Shown here: positions 62,579 to 64,000 of the stretch, piece after piece
Numbering within the stretch: the stretch's first letter is position 1
Layout of the letters: every line of letters starts with the position of its first letter
NCBI RefSeq assembly: GCF_001648555.1
Contig: NZ_LQXM01000026.1
Location: 186,001-250,000, forward strand
DNA length: 64,000 nucleotides
From: Rossellomorea aquimaris TF-12
Lineage (GTDB): Bacteria; Bacillota; Bacilli; Bacillales; Bacillaceae_B
Direction: 5' to 3'
Program-made: the position numbers and the translations under genes
Notes under the pieces: generated by a model
Seen by the model: only the letters and a program-made list of their open reading frames with translations
What the model was told of the DNA's origin: nothing
The model's database searches: none

Positions 62579-62758
62579 TTACATTTCAACGATTTTATAG
62601 TTTTTATGATTTACAACCGTTTTTTCTTCTAGTTCTAGCTCTCGATAATTTTTCATATAGGTGAGGTCTACGATAACAGAATTTTCATTTACTTTTTCTA
62701 CAATTCCTTTTAGACCTTCTTTAAATTCGATCACATTGCCAATTTCTGCTTTTTTCAT
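62579..62758 (-). CDS. ykvS: DUF2187 family protein, YkvS-like
   Basis: This 59-residue protein, MKKAEIGNVIEFKEGLKGIV, then EKVNENSVIVDLTYMKNYRE, ends in VVNHKNYKIVEM. It is nearly the same as B. subtilis YkvS. The fold is a small KOW-like beta barrel; no function has been shown. ATG 62758 follows AAAGGAGAG; the TTG-initiated 67-codon frame includes the RBS itself and is rejected. Confidence 0.88.
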   Translation of the reverse strand: MKKAEIGNVIEFKEGLKGIVEKVNENSVIVDLTYMKNYRELELEEKTVVNHKNYKIVEM

Positions 62759-62929
62759 CAAGGGTCTCTCCTTTTTTGCCAAAATTCTACAAACAATTAC
62801 TAATATTTTGACGTAAACTACACGAAAGGTAAAGAGTTTTCTAAAAATTTAACAAAAAAATATTTTCTTGAGCTAAGAGCGATATCCTTTACAATAGAGA
62901 TAGATCTTTTTAACGATGGAGGGGAACAG

Positions 62930-63124
62930 ATGAACGAATCAGACGTATTAGAACAATTATCGTTATTACGAAACAAAGAAGTGGATGAAATTAGAGTTGA
63001 GAAGGGAGATTTTCTAACCTTTAGGTCTATATTAGTTACACAAAAGGACTTTAAGCAATTCCGTGGAATTGCTCACCATGGTGGAAGTATTTCTTATCGA
63101 TATTTAGATACACCAAGAAGTTAG
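62930..63124 (+). CDS. Small conserved-looking protein (64 aa), function unknown
   Basis: RBS GGAGGGGA precedes the ATG. The product MNESDVLEQLSLLRNKEVDE, then IRVEKGDFLTFRSILVTQKD, then FKQFRGIAHHGGSISYRYLD, is soluble, with an alternating pattern of strands. I have no named family. It stands alone between ykvS (divergent) and an SDR gene. Confidence 0.65.
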   Translation: MNESDVLEQLSLLRNKEVDEIRVEKGDFLTFRSILVTQKDFKQFRGIAHHGGSISYRYLDTPRS

Positions 63125-63335
63125 GTTTCCATTTGTATAGAATATTAATGATGAAGATCATATATACCTATATTTGAAGATGTGGCAAGCATTACCGTAA
63201 AAGGTTATTCTAATCAGGTTGTTCTCTTGAGAAAGAGCATTTCTGTTAGATGGCCTTTTTTTGACCTTGTTGATTCAACCTTAGATTAAAAGGGTAATCT
63301 ACTAAAATTGAAGGCACATTAATGTGGAGGGGAAA

Positions 63336-64000
63336 ATGATGGAAGATAAAGTAGTTTGTATTACCGGAGGGGCAAAGGGAATTGGAAGGACACTAGTAAA
63401 GAATTTCGCCAAAAAAGGTGCGAGTGTTGAGTTTTTAGACAAGAATCGTGAAGATGGGAAAGAGCTTGAGAATGCATTAAATTCTAAAGGGTTTTCCACA
63501 CGATTTCATGAAGTAGATGTTTCATCTCATGAAGATGTCAAAGAAGTATTTTCCACCATAAAAAAACATCACCAGGAGATAGATGTGTTGATTAATAATG
63601 CAGGCATATCAAACTTTATCTCATTTTGGGATATGAGTCCTAAGGAATGGAATGAAATTCTTTCGTCTAATTTAAGCAGTGTGTTTTATTGTTCGCAGGA
63701 AGCGGCCCGTTTAATGAAAAGAAAAGGAGGCTCAATCATTAATATGGCTTCTACACGCGCTGCTATGTCTGAGCCAAATACTGAAGCTTATTCTGCTACA
63801 AAGGGTGGGATTGTAAGTCTTACTCATTCTTTAGGCATTACATTAAGTGAATATGGAATTCGAGTGAATTCTATAAGTCCTGGTTGGATAGAAACAGAAA
63901 ATTATTCATCTCTTAGAGAGATTGATCATTTACAGCACCCGTCAAAGAGAGTCGGCAAGCCAGAAGATATAGCTAGAGCGTGTTTCTTTTTAGCTGACCC
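63336..64000 (+). CDS. Classical SDR oxidoreductase, C-terminus cut off by window edge
   Basis: The frame is open from ATG 63336 (RBS GGAGGGG) to the window edge, 221 codons. Motifs: TGGAKGIGRTL cofactor loop, DVLINNAGIS, catalytic Ser in SIINMASTRAAM, Tyr-x3-Lys in YSATKGGIVSL, and ISPGWIETENY. The acidic residue after beta-2 (FLDKNRED) suggests NAD(H) rather than NADP(H). The pattern is that of 3-oxoacyl reductase / glucose-dehydrogenase-like SDRs; substrate not determinable. Only about 25-30 residues should be missing. Confidence 0.9.
   Translation, partial: MMEDKVVCITGGAKGIGRTLVKNFAKKGASVEFLDKNREDGKELENALNSKGFSTRFHEVDVSSHEDVKEVFSTIKKHHQEIDVLINNAGISNFISFWDMSPKEWNEILSSNLSSVFYCSQEAARLMKRKGGSIINMASTRAAMSEPNTEAYSATKGGIVSLTHSLGITLSEYGIRVNSISPGWIETENYSSLREIDHLQHPSKRVGKPEDIARACFFLAD

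Overview
The window comes from a low-GC, endospore-forming member of the Bacillaceae. The evidence is the presence of an alpha/beta small acid-soluble spore protein, sigI-rsgI, a KinE-type multi-PAS sporulation kinase, a Spo0E-family phosphatase, strong AGGAGG-type ribosome binding sites, many TTG starts, and Bacillus-type riboswitches and T-boxes. From about 35 kb onward the gene order (ykoY, sigI, rsgI, ssp, ktrD, ykrP-like acyltransferase, kinE, ogt, mtnU/mtnE, spo0E, ykvI, ykvS) follows, as I remember it, the ykoY-ykvS stretch of the Bacillus subtilis chromosome. Extra genes are inserted and several B. subtilis genes are absent. I see no phage, integrase, transposase, rRNA, tRNA or CRISPR array.

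Layout. 1-5 kb: a cut-off nucleoside hydrolase, 6-phosphogluconate dehydrogenase, a SurA/PrsA-like lipoprotein and a methyltransferase. 5.3-9 kb: a class I ribonucleotide reductase (nrdA-nrdB) behind an NrdR box, a cobalamin riboswitch and a terminator. 9-13.8 kb, mostly minus strand: aldehyde dehydrogenase + SDR operon, DUF3243 protein, OsmC protein, cold-shock protein and a solitary tryptophan 2,3-dioxygenase. 14-25 kb: YihY membrane protein, GNAT acetyltransferase, POT peptide symporter, M42 peptidase, a stand-alone MurE, a diguanylate cyclase, NupC and peptide release factor 3. 25-29.6 kb: an EAL phosphodiesterase, then a T-box leader driving an NhaC-type antiporter, then an unknown membrane protein. 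29.8-36 kb: a SwrC-like RND pump, an extended SDR, a membrane protein coupled to a tiny ORF, and a TerC/YkoY protein under a yybP-ykoY (Mn2+) riboswitch. 36-41.8 kb: a secreted acidic repeat protein, sigI-rsgI, SASP and KtrD. 42-55.9 kb: membrane protein, two tiny genes, radical SAM protein, acyltransferase, kinE-ogt, ArsR/DUF2087 regulator, divergent mtnU/mtnE, spo0E, MarR regulator and oligoendopeptidase F. 56-64 kb: a second RND pump, YkvI, DUF2254 protein, YkvS and a cut-off SDR.

The strongest unexplained structure is a family of non-coding interspersed elements, with about a dozen intact, composite or decayed copies, all between genes. The compact copies at 60547-60693 and 44839-45017 are bounded by imperfect terminal inverted repeats that begin GGCTCTTTTCG and end CGAAAAGAGCC. 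Longer copies (49872-50086, 53781-54129, 26625-26937, 35951-36260) carry GC-rich inverted modules that create spurious ORFs. They behave like a MITE or structured-RNA repeat family. A second, unrelated pattern is a helically phased array of degenerate ACGGATA heptamers spaced 21 bp apart at 15030-15140.

Regulation is unusually legible. There are three riboswitch-type leaders (B12, T-box, Mn2+), an NrdR box, a twin-palindrome operator before the ArsR gene, clean sigma-A promoters for csp, marR and sigI, and intrinsic terminators after most transcription units.
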